Shown: one piece after another, positions 1 through 7,106 of the stretch
Numbering within the stretch: the first letter of the stretch is position 1
Layout of the letters: each line of letters opens with the position of its first letter
From: a virus
Strand: one strand, 5' to 3'
DNA length: 26,384 nt
Virus record (IMG/VR): IMGVR_UViG_3300021963_000567
Coordinates: 1-26,384 of that record
Notes under the pieces: model-generated
What the model was told of the DNA's origin: nothing
The model's input: the letters and a program-made list of their open reading frames with translations, nothing else
Databases searched by the model: none
Program-made: the position numbers and the translations under genes

Positions 1-1359
1 ACATCATCTCAACTTGATATTTCCACAAACCTAATAACAGTTAACACTTCAACACCAGCGATACGATTTGGTGGTATAGCAGTTAGAGATTCAGGTTCTT
101 TAGCAACCGGATTAACAGGTTCATTGTTGTGGGATTCACAAAATGATGTTTGGTTATACTCTAACCCATCTGGTGCAGCCTACGATGGTGGATTATTATT
201 AACTGGACCTAGAAACACAACTGGTTTAGGAAATGAAGTTGGTATCACTACAAATTATCTTTCTAAAGGTAATGGTAGCCATCATATGACCTCATCTCAA
301 ATATCAGATAATGGTACTACAGTATCTATACCTGGTAATCTATCAGTTACTAATGGTATAACAGGATCACTATTTGGTACCGCAAGCTGGGCTACAAATT
401 TTGTGTCTGCTTCTAACTACGTTTTAAATAATCAAACTAGTTCAATGACTGTTGGTACTGCTTCTAAAGTAGCAGGAGGCACAACAAACTATATACCATT
501 ATGGTCTGATAGTACAACATTAGGATCTAGTGTTTTTTATCAAAATAGCAACAATATAGGTTTAGGTACTGTATCCCCAAATACTACACTACATATATCA
601 GCATCTTCAGCTCAGCCTCTATTAAACATAGAAAATGCTACTCCTACTGGGTATACTAATATGCGTTTTACAGGCACAGGAAGAAAATATATAATAGGTG
701 TTGGTAATGATAGTGAGACTCTTTTTGGTATAGCTAATGACTTTTTCCTTTATGATGATAATAGTGGTAATATAAGAATGGTAGTTGATCCTAATGGTAA
801 TGTAGGAATAGGAACAACATCACCAAGTTCATTATTGCAAGTAAATGGAACAGTTACAGCTAATTCCTTTATTGGTGATTTAACAGGAACAGCGGCCACA
901 GCTTCAATATTATCAAGTGACTTTGCTCCATCATTTATCACTTACTCTGGAGGTAACCAATCAAATTCTACTACAACATTAGCAGATGTTCATAGTTCTG
1001 CTGGTTGGAGTAATATTAGTACTGGATTTTATGAATTTGAAATTTATATAAATTATAACGCGGGTGCTACCACAACTGGAACTAAATTTTCTTTAAGTGG
1101 CTCAGTTACTTTTAGTTATTTAGCTTGTGATGTAGGATATAACACTGCAACTACTGATAGAGCTGCTTCTATGTTTAGAGTTTTTGATGGTGGATCAACC
1201 GCTGTTTCTTCTCAATTTTTAACTAGTAATGCTAGTATATTACAAGGTCATATTAATATCACTTCTACTGGTCAACTTCGTTTAAGATTTGCTAGTGAAA
1301 TAGCCTCCTCAGCTATAACTGTCACTGATGTATTTGGGTATTTAAGAAGACTATATTAA
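1..1359 (+). CDS. Phage tail fibre protein, 5' end outside the window
   Basis: The reading frame is open from base 1 to the TAA at 1357-1359 (452 codons seen), so the true start lies upstream; a TTG at 124 in the same frame is not a convincing start. The visible part is rich in Ser, Thr, Gly and Asn and holds fibre motifs: TGSLFGTASWA near residues 121-131, a GNVGIGTTSPSSLLQVNGT stretch near residues 268-286, and a second degenerate copy, GDLTGTAATAS, near 293-303. The last ~140 residues form a separate beta-rich domain ending in YLRRLY, which I read as a possible receptor-binding head. The GIGTTSP motif often precedes an intramolecular chaperone of the endosialidase (S74) type, but no such domain follows here. 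It probably acts in host attachment. The fibre call rests on motif recognition; the receptor is unknown. Confidence 0.8.
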   Translation, partial: TSSQLDISTNLITVNTSTPAIRFGGIAVRDSGSLATGLTGSLLWDSQNDVWLYSNPSGAAYDGGLLLTGPRNTTGLGNEVGITTNYLSKGNGSHHMTSSQISDNGTTVSIPGNLSVTNGITGSLFGTASWATNFVSASNYVLNNQTSSMTVGTASKVAGGTTNYIPLWSDSTTLGSSVFYQNSNNIGLGTVSPNTTLHISASSAQPLLNIENATPTGYTNMRFTGTGRKYIIGVGNDSETLFGIANDFFLYDDNSGNIRMVVDPNGNVGIGTTSPSSLLQVNGTVTANSFIGDLTGTAATASILSSDFAPSFITYSGGNQSNSTTTLADVHSSAGWSNISTGFYEFEIYINYNAGATTTGTKFSLSGSVTFSYLACDVGYNTATTDRAASMFRVFDGGSTAVSSQFLTSNASILQGHINITSTGQLRLRFASEIASSAITVTDVFGYLRRLY

Positions 1360-1373
1360 TTAGTTTTAAGATC

Positions 1374-1384
1374 AATATTTATAA
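1374..1384 (+). promoter_or_regulatory. AATATTTATAA motif, candidate late promoter
   Basis: An exact copy of the recurrent AATATTTATAA sequence lies in the 38-base gap after the first fibre gene, 13 bases before the ATG at 1398. Promoter function is inferred from its repeated placement before genes. Confidence 0.45.
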
Positions 1385-1397
1385 CTAAAAGTAGTTA

Positions 1398-4379
1398 ATG
1401 GCAGTTAATAATACTCAACGAAGTCAATATGCTAAAATTGCTATTCGAGCACTCAATGCTGACACAGCTTCATACTTTTCAGGATCTGTAACAGCAGTTA
1501 TAGACACTAGTTCTTTATTAATCACAGCCTCAGCTGCTGGTAACACTATTACTTTTACAAAAGGAAATGGATCAACATTTCCAGTAACAGTAGCTGGAGG
1601 AACAGGAACTCCTGGAGGATTAGACACTCAACTGCAATTTAATAGTGCTAGTGTTTTTAGTGGAAGTGGAAATCTCAGATTTGACTATGTCAATAATACA
1701 ATCCATCTAACAGGATCAATTTCAGCTTCATTAGGAGCTAATACAATTGGATTTTTTGGAACATCAAGTTGGGCTGTATCTTCTTCTCGAACTATAAGTG
1801 CATCTTATGTTTTAAGTAGTAGTTATGCTACAACGGCTAGTTATGTTTTAAATGGAGGAGGAACTGCTTTTCCATATGTAGGAATAGCTGTTATAACTGG
1901 TTCACTTATAGTATCTGGGTCTCCAAGTACTTCATCTTTTAATGGTCTTTTTCAAGTTAAAGATAGTGATGGTAAGATAACTATACAAACTGATGTTTCT
2001 ACTAATGGTGGTAGAAATTTATTTGACTATAACGCAGCAGTAGCTTTAGATTGGGGTAATAGGACATTATTTCGTAACGATGGTACAACAGCTTTAAACT
2101 GGAGTAATGGTGTTGTAAATGACACCTTTAATAATTTATCAATAGACTGGCAAAATCGAGTACTTTATGATAACCAAAACCCACCTACAGCTTCATTAGA
2201 CTGGAGTAATAGACAATTATATTACCCTAATGGAGATATAGCTGTAAATTATAGTGATAATTATAATTTTGTTATAACTGGATCAACTACTTCAACTTTA
2301 GGATTCACAGGTAGTTTATTTGGTACATCAAGTTGGGCTGAGTCTGCTTCTCAAGCTATAAGTTCAAGTTATAGTTTAAGTAGTAGTTATGCTCTTAGCG
2401 CTTCATATGCTTTATCGTCATCATATAGTTTAAGCAGCAGTTATGCTTTAAGTGCCTCATACGCTTTTAATTCTACTAGTGCTTCTTATGCTCAAACTTC
2501 TTCATATGCTGTAAATTTAATAGTGTCTGGAGGATTAACTCAATTAGACTATATTGATTTTGATACTGCTTCTGCTGCTTTAATGCAAACCGCTAGACTA
2601 AAGTGGGATAATGGTGAAGGAACTTTACAATTAGGTTTAGGTGGAGGAAATATTGATCTAAATGTTGGAGAACAATTATATCAATATTGTTATAACGCTC
2701 AAGGATCACCATTAACAAAAGGTCAAGTAGTATATATATCTAGCTCTCAAGGAGGTAGAATAGCAGTTAAACTAGCATCAGCAACAGCAGAACTAGGATC
2801 AGCTAACACACTTGGTTTTGTAGCTGAAGCTATAGATACTGGAGCAGAAGGTTGGATTATGACAGAAGGTAGTTTACGAGGTGTAAACACAGCTGGATTT
2901 ACCCCAGGAGGATTAATTTATCTAAGTAGTTCAGCTGGTCAGTATACTCAAACACCCCAACAAGCTCCTTTACATGGTGTAAGACTAGGATACGCTCAAA
3001 AAATAGATAGTTCTACTGGTATAATATATGTTAAAATAGATAATGGTTATGAATTAGATGAACTTCATGATGTTAAAATAACATCAGATACTAGTGGAGA
3101 CTTACTTATTAGAAGTAGTTCTTTATGGATTAATTCAAAACAATTAACAGGTAGTTATGGATTAACAGGTAGTCTATCTTTCATAGATGGAGGAGTAACT
3201 GGATCGTTATTTGGTACTGCTAGTTGGGCTAATAGTGCTTCTCAAGCTTTAACAGCGTCATATATTACAGGATCTATATTTACAGATACTAATCCTGCTT
3301 TATCATCATCATATGCTTTAACAGCTAGTTATAGCCCTAATTTCGCTAACACAAATTTAACTTTTACAGCTAATAGAACTCACACTGGTGGGGGATTTGA
3401 ATATAGACTATTTAATAGTGGTTCAATTTTAGATTATAAAGGAGGAAATCAAATAATTAGATCTTATGATCATACTTTAGGAATAAGAGAGCCAAAAGGA
3501 GGCGGTAATTATGAAACTGCCTTTATACAAATGACAACATCCTCTTTAACAGTAGCTGTTGGAGATGAAACTAATGCTTTTTCTTTAAAACAACTTACAA
3601 TAACAACCTCTAGTTTAATAATTTCTAGTGGATTTATTGCGTATGATCCTGCTATTAATGTTAAGCTTATTGATAGTAACAATACCCTTTTATATGACAC
3701 CTTAGGTACTGGTAGTATTAGTTGGGCTAGTAGGCAATTAATTAATGGTACTGGTGATCCTTCTTTAGGATGGGATAGTTCTACTTTAATAGCTAATGAT
3801 GGATCAACTACTCACATAGATTGGAGTAACATTGGTTATATGAACTTTACAAGCACTACTGAAAGTCCTATAACACGTGTTCTTGGTATGGATAACAGTA
3901 ATAACGTTTACTGGACATCCTCAACAGCAATTGGTGGTGGAGGCTCAGGATTCCCATTTACTGGGGATGCTATAATTTCTGGTTCATTATTAATCTCAGG
4001 ATCAGGACTAATAGTAACAGGATCAATACAATCAACACAAGGTTTTACAGGTAGTTTATTTGGAACAGCTTCATATGTTAGTGGATCTATATTTACAAGC
4101 ACAAATCCTGCTTTAAGCGCTTCTTATGCATTAACAGCTAGCTATGTTGCTAATGCTACCTTCAATTCAACTTCCTCAGTTATAGGAAATGGATCAGCTA
4201 CCTCTTTTAATATAAATCATGGTTTTAATACTTTAAATCTTCATATAACTGTCTACTCAGCAAGTGGGACCTATGAAAATGTCTACCCAGATATAAGAAG
4301 AATTAATGCTAATACAGCTAGTGTTGTATTCGCAAATCCACCTACAACAAACCAATATATAGTTTATATATCACAATAA
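1398..4379 (+). CDS. Large modular tail fibre protein, 993 residues
   Basis: This is a mosaic fibre. In order it shows: an N-terminal cassette SSLLITASAAGNTITFTKG (about residues 34-52) followed by LQFNSASVFSG; a TSSWA element near 122; four DW.NR..L-type repeats (about 210-290); TGSLFGTSSWAESASQA (about 305); a run of short SSYALSASYAL repeats (315-373); a compact domain at about 433-557 starting near GSPLTKGQVVYI, a type found in many phage fibres; two more SLFGTAS elements; and a C-terminal domain (about 930-993) with FNINHGFNTLNLHITVY and VYPDIRRI, typical of fibre tips. The repeats suggest a long trimeric shaft, which is an inference. The ATG at 1398 is preceded by a candidate promoter. 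The stop overlaps the next ATG by one base (TAATG), suggesting coupled translation. Function is probably host recognition. Confidence 0.82.
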   Translation: MAVNNTQRSQYAKIAIRALNADTASYFSGSVTAVIDTSSLLITASAAGNTITFTKGNGSTFPVTVAGGTGTPGGLDTQLQFNSASVFSGSGNLRFDYVNNTIHLTGSISASLGANTIGFFGTSSWAVSSSRTISASYVLSSSYATTASYVLNGGGTAFPYVGIAVITGSLIVSGSPSTSSFNGLFQVKDSDGKITIQTDVSTNGGRNLFDYNAAVALDWGNRTLFRNDGTTALNWSNGVVNDTFNNLSIDWQNRVLYDNQNPPTASLDWSNRQLYYPNGDIAVNYSDNYNFVITGSTTSTLGFTGSLFGTSSWAESASQAISSSYSLSSSYALSASYALSSSYSLSSSYALSASYAFNSTSASYAQTSSYAVNLIVSGGLTQLDYIDFDTASAALMQTARLKWDNGEGTLQLGLGGGNIDLNVGEQLYQYCYNAQGSPLTKGQVVYISSSQGGRIAVKLASATAELGSANTLGFVAEAIDTGAEGWIMTEGSLRGVNTAGFTPGGLIYLSSSAGQYTQTPQQAPLHGVRLGYAQKIDSSTGIIYVKIDNGYELDELHDVKITSDTSGDLLIRSSSLWINSKQLTGSYGLTGSLSFIDGGVTGSLFGTASWANSASQALTASYITGSIFTDTNPALSSSYALTASYSPNFANTNLTFTANRTHTGGGFEYRLFNSGSILDYKGGNQIIRSYDHTLGIREPKGGGNYETAFIQMTTSSLTVAVGDETNAFSLKQLTITTSSLIISSGFIAYDPAINVKLIDSNNTLLYDTLGTGSISWASRQLINGTGDPSLGWDSSTLIANDGSTTHIDWSNIGYMNFTSTTESPITRVLGMDNSNNVYWTSSTAIGGGGSGFPFTGDAIISGSLLISGSGLIVTGSIQSTQGFTGSLFGTASYVSGSIFTSTNPALSASYALTASYVANATFNSTSSVIGNGSATSFNINHGFNTLNLHITVYSASGTYENVYPDIRRINANTASVVFANPPTTNQYIVYISQ
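2341..2519 (+). repeat. In-gene SSYALS/SASYAL short tandem repeats
   Basis: Serine/alanine/tyrosine units such as SSYSLSSSYALSASYAL repeat about eight times within the 993-residue fibre. The DNA is also repetitive (aagtagtagttatgct-like units), so recombination could change the copy number in frame. Such low-complexity stretches probably form shaft segments. Confidence 0.7.
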
Positions 4380-4522
4380 TGGCACAGTTTTTAACAGATA
4401 TACAATTTATATCTACAAGTTCAATAGATACTCCTGAATCTGGATTTGTGACAGTATATATGAATACTGATGGATATTTATACGCGAAATTTCCTGATGG
4501 ACAACAAGCTAGGTTAAGTTAA
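4379..4522 (+). CDS. 47-residue mini-protein resembling a bare fibre N-terminal module
   Basis: The ATG overlaps the TAA of the preceding fibre gene (TAATG) and the frame runs 47 codons to TAA at 4520-4522. The product starts MAQFLTDIQFISTSSIDTPE and ends with FPDGQQARLS. It aligns with the first ~46 residues of the two following glycine-rich proteins: a leading M-x-[KQ]-[FIL]-L, a Ser/Thr stretch, TP.[ST]G, then a [VI]Y....YLY/IYF segment and a short Asp/Gly-rich end. It therefore looks like the shared N-terminal module standing alone, perhaps a small baseplate or fibre-base plug, or the remnant of a fibre that lost its adhesin. The overlap with the previous stop supports real translation. 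Its role is unknown. Confidence 0.65.
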   Translation: MAQFLTDIQFISTSSIDTPESGFVTVYMNTDGYLYAKFPDGQQARLS

Positions 4523-4528
4523 TATGTT

Positions 4529-5671
4529 ATGAGTAAAATATTAAAAAGTTTACAGTTTGTCACACAATCTGCTTCACCAAGTACTCCTAGTACTGGTACT
4601 GGAGCTATATTTGCTAGTGGTAGTAGTATTTATTTTGAAAATACTTCTGGTACTGTTTTTGATCTAGCAGCTTCTAATGGTCGTATTGTTGTTCAATCAT
4701 ACACAGGTTCAACTACTGGAGCAGATGTAACTTATACTTGGACCAAAGAGCCTAATTTAAAATATTTAGAAATATGTTGTATAGGAGGAGGAGGTGGTGG
4801 AGCTAGTGGAAGAATTACTAATGTGAATGCTCAAGCTGGTAGTTCTGGTGGTGGTGGTGGTGCTATTGTGTGGCAACTAATTGAAGCAAATCGTTTATCA
4901 TCATCATATACAATTACTGTGGGAGCTGGAGGTACCCCTGGATCAGCAAGGATAACTAATGGTGCTGTACAAACTGGATCAGTAGGAACATCAGGAGGTG
5001 ACACATCATTTGGTTCTTTAGTTATTGCTGATGGTGGACAAGGTGGTCAAATTGCCGCTAATGGAGGTACAGGACTTGTTGTTGCATTTGGTGGTAGTTA
5101 TGCTAATTGTGTTCCTTCATTTGGCCCATGGGCTATAAATGGTGTGACATCTGGTTGGGGTACTACAGATGGTGCTACAAATTTTGCACCTCGTGCAGCA
5201 TTAAATCGCGCTACTAATCCTCCAAACTCATCAAACGCAGTAGTCGCTAATTCAAGTTCATGGGGAAATGGAGGAGCTGGAGGAGGTGCGGGGGCTAGTC
5301 GTACAACTGCATTAATTATTGGAACATCAGGATCTGGTGTCATTGTTACAACTAATGCCGGAGCACCAGGTGCTAACAACGCAACTGGTGTTGGTAGTAA
5401 TGGAGCTAGTGGCTCAAATAACCTTTTTGGTAATTTTTTATTACGATACTCAGGTAGTACTAACCTATCTAATTTTGGATTAGGATCAGGTGGTGGTGGA
5501 GGAGGTGGTGGTACAACAGGTGGTGGTAATGGAGGTAACGCTGGGTATTATGGAGCAGGAGGTGGAGGAGGTGGTTTACTATTTGGATTAGGATCAGTAT
5601 TAACTCCATCATCTTCAGGTGCTGGAGGTTCTGGATCTTCTGGATTATGCTTATTAATCGAATATTATTAA
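4529..5671 (+). CDS. Glycine-rich adhesin-like tail protein, copy 1 (380 residues)
   Basis: The N-terminal ~46 residues match the module of the preceding mini-ORF and of the next gene. The body (about 85-375) is extremely glycine-rich, with runs such as IGGGGGGASG, SSGGGGGA and GSGGGGGGGG spaced by hydrophobic beta-type segments (YTITVGAGG, DTSFGSLVIADGGQGG). It ends GLCLLIEYY. This matches the glycine-rich domain found in many phage tail proteins. By analogy with gp38-type adhesins of T-even phages, whose glycine-rich motifs pack as polyglycine II helices and carry variable receptor-binding loops, I infer a receptor-binding tip protein; sequence homology to gp38 itself is not claimed. The gap to the mini-ORF is six bases, and the next gene is a paralogue. 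Confidence 0.72.
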   Translation: MSKILKSLQFVTQSASPSTPSTGTGAIFASGSSIYFENTSGTVFDLAASNGRIVVQSYTGSTTGADVTYTWTKEPNLKYLEICCIGGGGGGASGRITNVNAQAGSSGGGGGAIVWQLIEANRLSSSYTITVGAGGTPGSARITNGAVQTGSVGTSGGDTSFGSLVIADGGQGGQIAANGGTGLVVAFGGSYANCVPSFGPWAINGVTSGWGTTDGATNFAPRAALNRATNPPNSSNAVVANSSSWGNGGAGGGAGASRTTALIIGTSGSGVIVTTNAGAPGANNATGVGSNGASGSNNLFGNFLLRYSGSTNLSNFGLGSGGGGGGGGTTGGGNGGNAGYYGAGGGGGGLLFGLGSVLTPSSSGAGGSGSSGLCLLIEYY

Positions 5672-5677
5672 AAATAT

Positions 5678-6850
5678 ATGCCTAAATTATTAAATACTAC
5701 TTCACTAGTGACTATGTCATCTGCTACACCAGAAGGATTAGGTTATGGTAATGTTTACGCTAGTAGCAGTAAAATTTATTTTACATCATCTTTAGGTAAT
5801 TTTGATTTAACAGATTCTAAAGGTTATATTATTGTGCGTGAATATCTTACTGGAGCAACTACAACATGGTTACCTCCTGCAAATGTAAAATATGTGCGTA
5901 TATTAGCTGTTGGTGGGGGTGGAGGTGGAGGAGGAGGCTCTAAACGAAATGGTGCAACACCAGCTGCTAATTCATCAGTAGGAGGAACTGGAGCAGCTGG
6001 TGGAAATATAGTGATGATTACATACCCTGGTGATTACTTTACTAGACCCTCATATACAGTAACTGTAGGTGCGGGTGGTAATGCTGGACCAGGTAATACT
6101 TCAGCGGCGGGAGGAAATGGAACTGTAGGCTCAAATGGTGGAACTACTAGTTTAGCTAGTGGTAGTATTATACTAATTAGAGCTGGAGTTAGTGCGGTTG
6201 CTGAAAATAATCGTGGGAATGGAGGAAATGATAATGATAATTTTGTAGTTGGAGGTTTATCAAATGGTGATGGATGTATCCCATCTAATACACCTTACGT
6301 TATACCAAGTTGGTATGGTGGTCATTGGGGTAATCTCCTAACTGGGAACGCGGGAAACCCAACATATATTAGTAATGGTCAAACACCTGTCACTAGTGCT
6401 GATGCAGTAGGCACTTTTTCACATGCCATGAACGGCCAACGTGGCACAGCGGCTGGAGGAGCTGGAGGAGGTATTCGTACTACTGCTTCATTAACTCGTG
6501 CTGGTTCAGGATCAGGAGTTATTGTGAATGGTGTTATATCAGGTACTGGGTCACCTGGAGTAGCAGGTACAGGCAATGCTGGTTCAGATGGTGTAGCTGA
6601 CTTGTTAGATATTATGAATTTATTTTATTTTTCTGGCAGTAATAGTATCACATCATCATATGGCCTTGGTTCAGGTGGATGTGGAGGAGCATCAGGGAAT
6701 TTAACAGGTACTATTGGTGGTGGAAAAGGAGGAGATGGTGCGGACATAGGTGCGGGGGGTGGTGGTGGTGGAGCAGCGACTGGATCTTCAAATGCTGGAA
6801 ATGGAGGTACAGGAGGTGATGGTTATATGGCTATTATAGAATATTATTAA
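5678..6850 (+). CDS. Glycine-rich adhesin-like tail protein, copy 2 (390 residues)
   Basis: This is a full-length paralogue of the preceding gene: the same N-terminal module (PKLLNTTSLVTMSSATPEG, then VYASSSKIYF), a VKYVRILAVGGGGGGGGG strand, a YTVTVGAGGNAG strand, RTTAS..RAGSGSGVIV, YGLGSGGCGG, and a C-terminus YMAIIEYY matching LCLLIEYY of copy 1. The segments between the glycine runs (for example residues 170-270) differ strongly between copies, as expected for receptor-facing loops. Tandem duplication followed by divergence is the simplest explanation. It starts at an ATG seven bases after the previous stop, with no obvious ribosome-binding site. Confidence 0.72.
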   Translation: MPKLLNTTSLVTMSSATPEGLGYGNVYASSSKIYFTSSLGNFDLTDSKGYIIVREYLTGATTTWLPPANVKYVRILAVGGGGGGGGGSKRNGATPAANSSVGGTGAAGGNIVMITYPGDYFTRPSYTVTVGAGGNAGPGNTSAAGGNGTVGSNGGTTSLASGSIILIRAGVSAVAENNRGNGGNDNDNFVVGGLSNGDGCIPSNTPYVIPSWYGGHWGNLLTGNAGNPTYISNGQTPVTSADAVGTFSHAMNGQRGTAAGGAGGGIRTTASLTRAGSGSGVIVNGVISGTGSPGVAGTGNAGSDGVADLLDIMNLFYFSGSNSITSSYGLGSGGCGGASGNLTGTIGGGKGGDGADIGAGGGGGGAATGSSNAGNGGTGGDGYMAIIEYY

Positions 6851-6868
6851 TAAAAATAATTTATAAAA

Positions 6869-7084
6869 ATGGAAAAACGTTATTGGTTTGTAATAAAAGA
6901 CAATTATGTAATTAATTATATCATTTGGGATGGTGTAACTCCATATGTATATCCCTTTCCTCATGATTATCTTTTAGAAGATATTGAAGGATTTGGTGGT
7001 ATAGGTGATTGGTATGAATCATCTGAAAGCATTTTTTACCGCCCAGTAGGGAAAACACCTCCTGACTTTCCAGGTGTTATTTAA
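6869..7084 (+). CDS. Small tail-fibre-associated protein (71 residues)
   Basis: The short acidic, aromatic-rich product contains VINYIIWDGVTPYVYP and a GIGDWYESSESIFYRP segment, followed by a proline-rich tail. A NVINI.VWDG ... GIGW.Y....F.PP pattern is recognisable in small proteins encoded beside phage fibre genes, sometimes called fibre accessory or assembly proteins. Its exact role is unknown. The leader has an AATTTATAA stretch eight bases or fewer upstream of the ATG, a weak variant of the recurrent promoter-like motif. Confidence 0.6.
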   Translation: MEKRYWFVIKDNYVINYIIWDGVTPYVYPFPHDYLLEDIEGFGGIGDWYESSESIFYRPVGKTPPDFPGVI

Positions 7085-7094
7085 ATATGTATAA
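7084..7094 (+). promoter_or_regulatory. AATATGTATAA, one-mismatch copy of the candidate promoter
   Basis: It differs from AATATTTATAA at one base. It overlaps the last base of the preceding stop codon and lies 12 bases before the ATG at 7107. The mismatch makes it less certain than the exact copies. Confidence 0.3.
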
Positions 7095-7106
7095 TAAAAT
7101 CACAAT

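Noticed and set aside
270-860. Endosialidase-type (S74) intramolecular chaperone in the first fibre
   Set aside because: A GIGTTSPSSLLQVNG motif that often precedes S74 domains is present, but the C-terminus (FGYLRRLY) lacks S74-type residues.
1361-1388. Possible terminator TTAGTT...AACTAA after the first fibre gene
   Set aside because: Six A/T-rich base pairs around a long loop and no T run; too weak, and it overlaps the candidate promoter motif.
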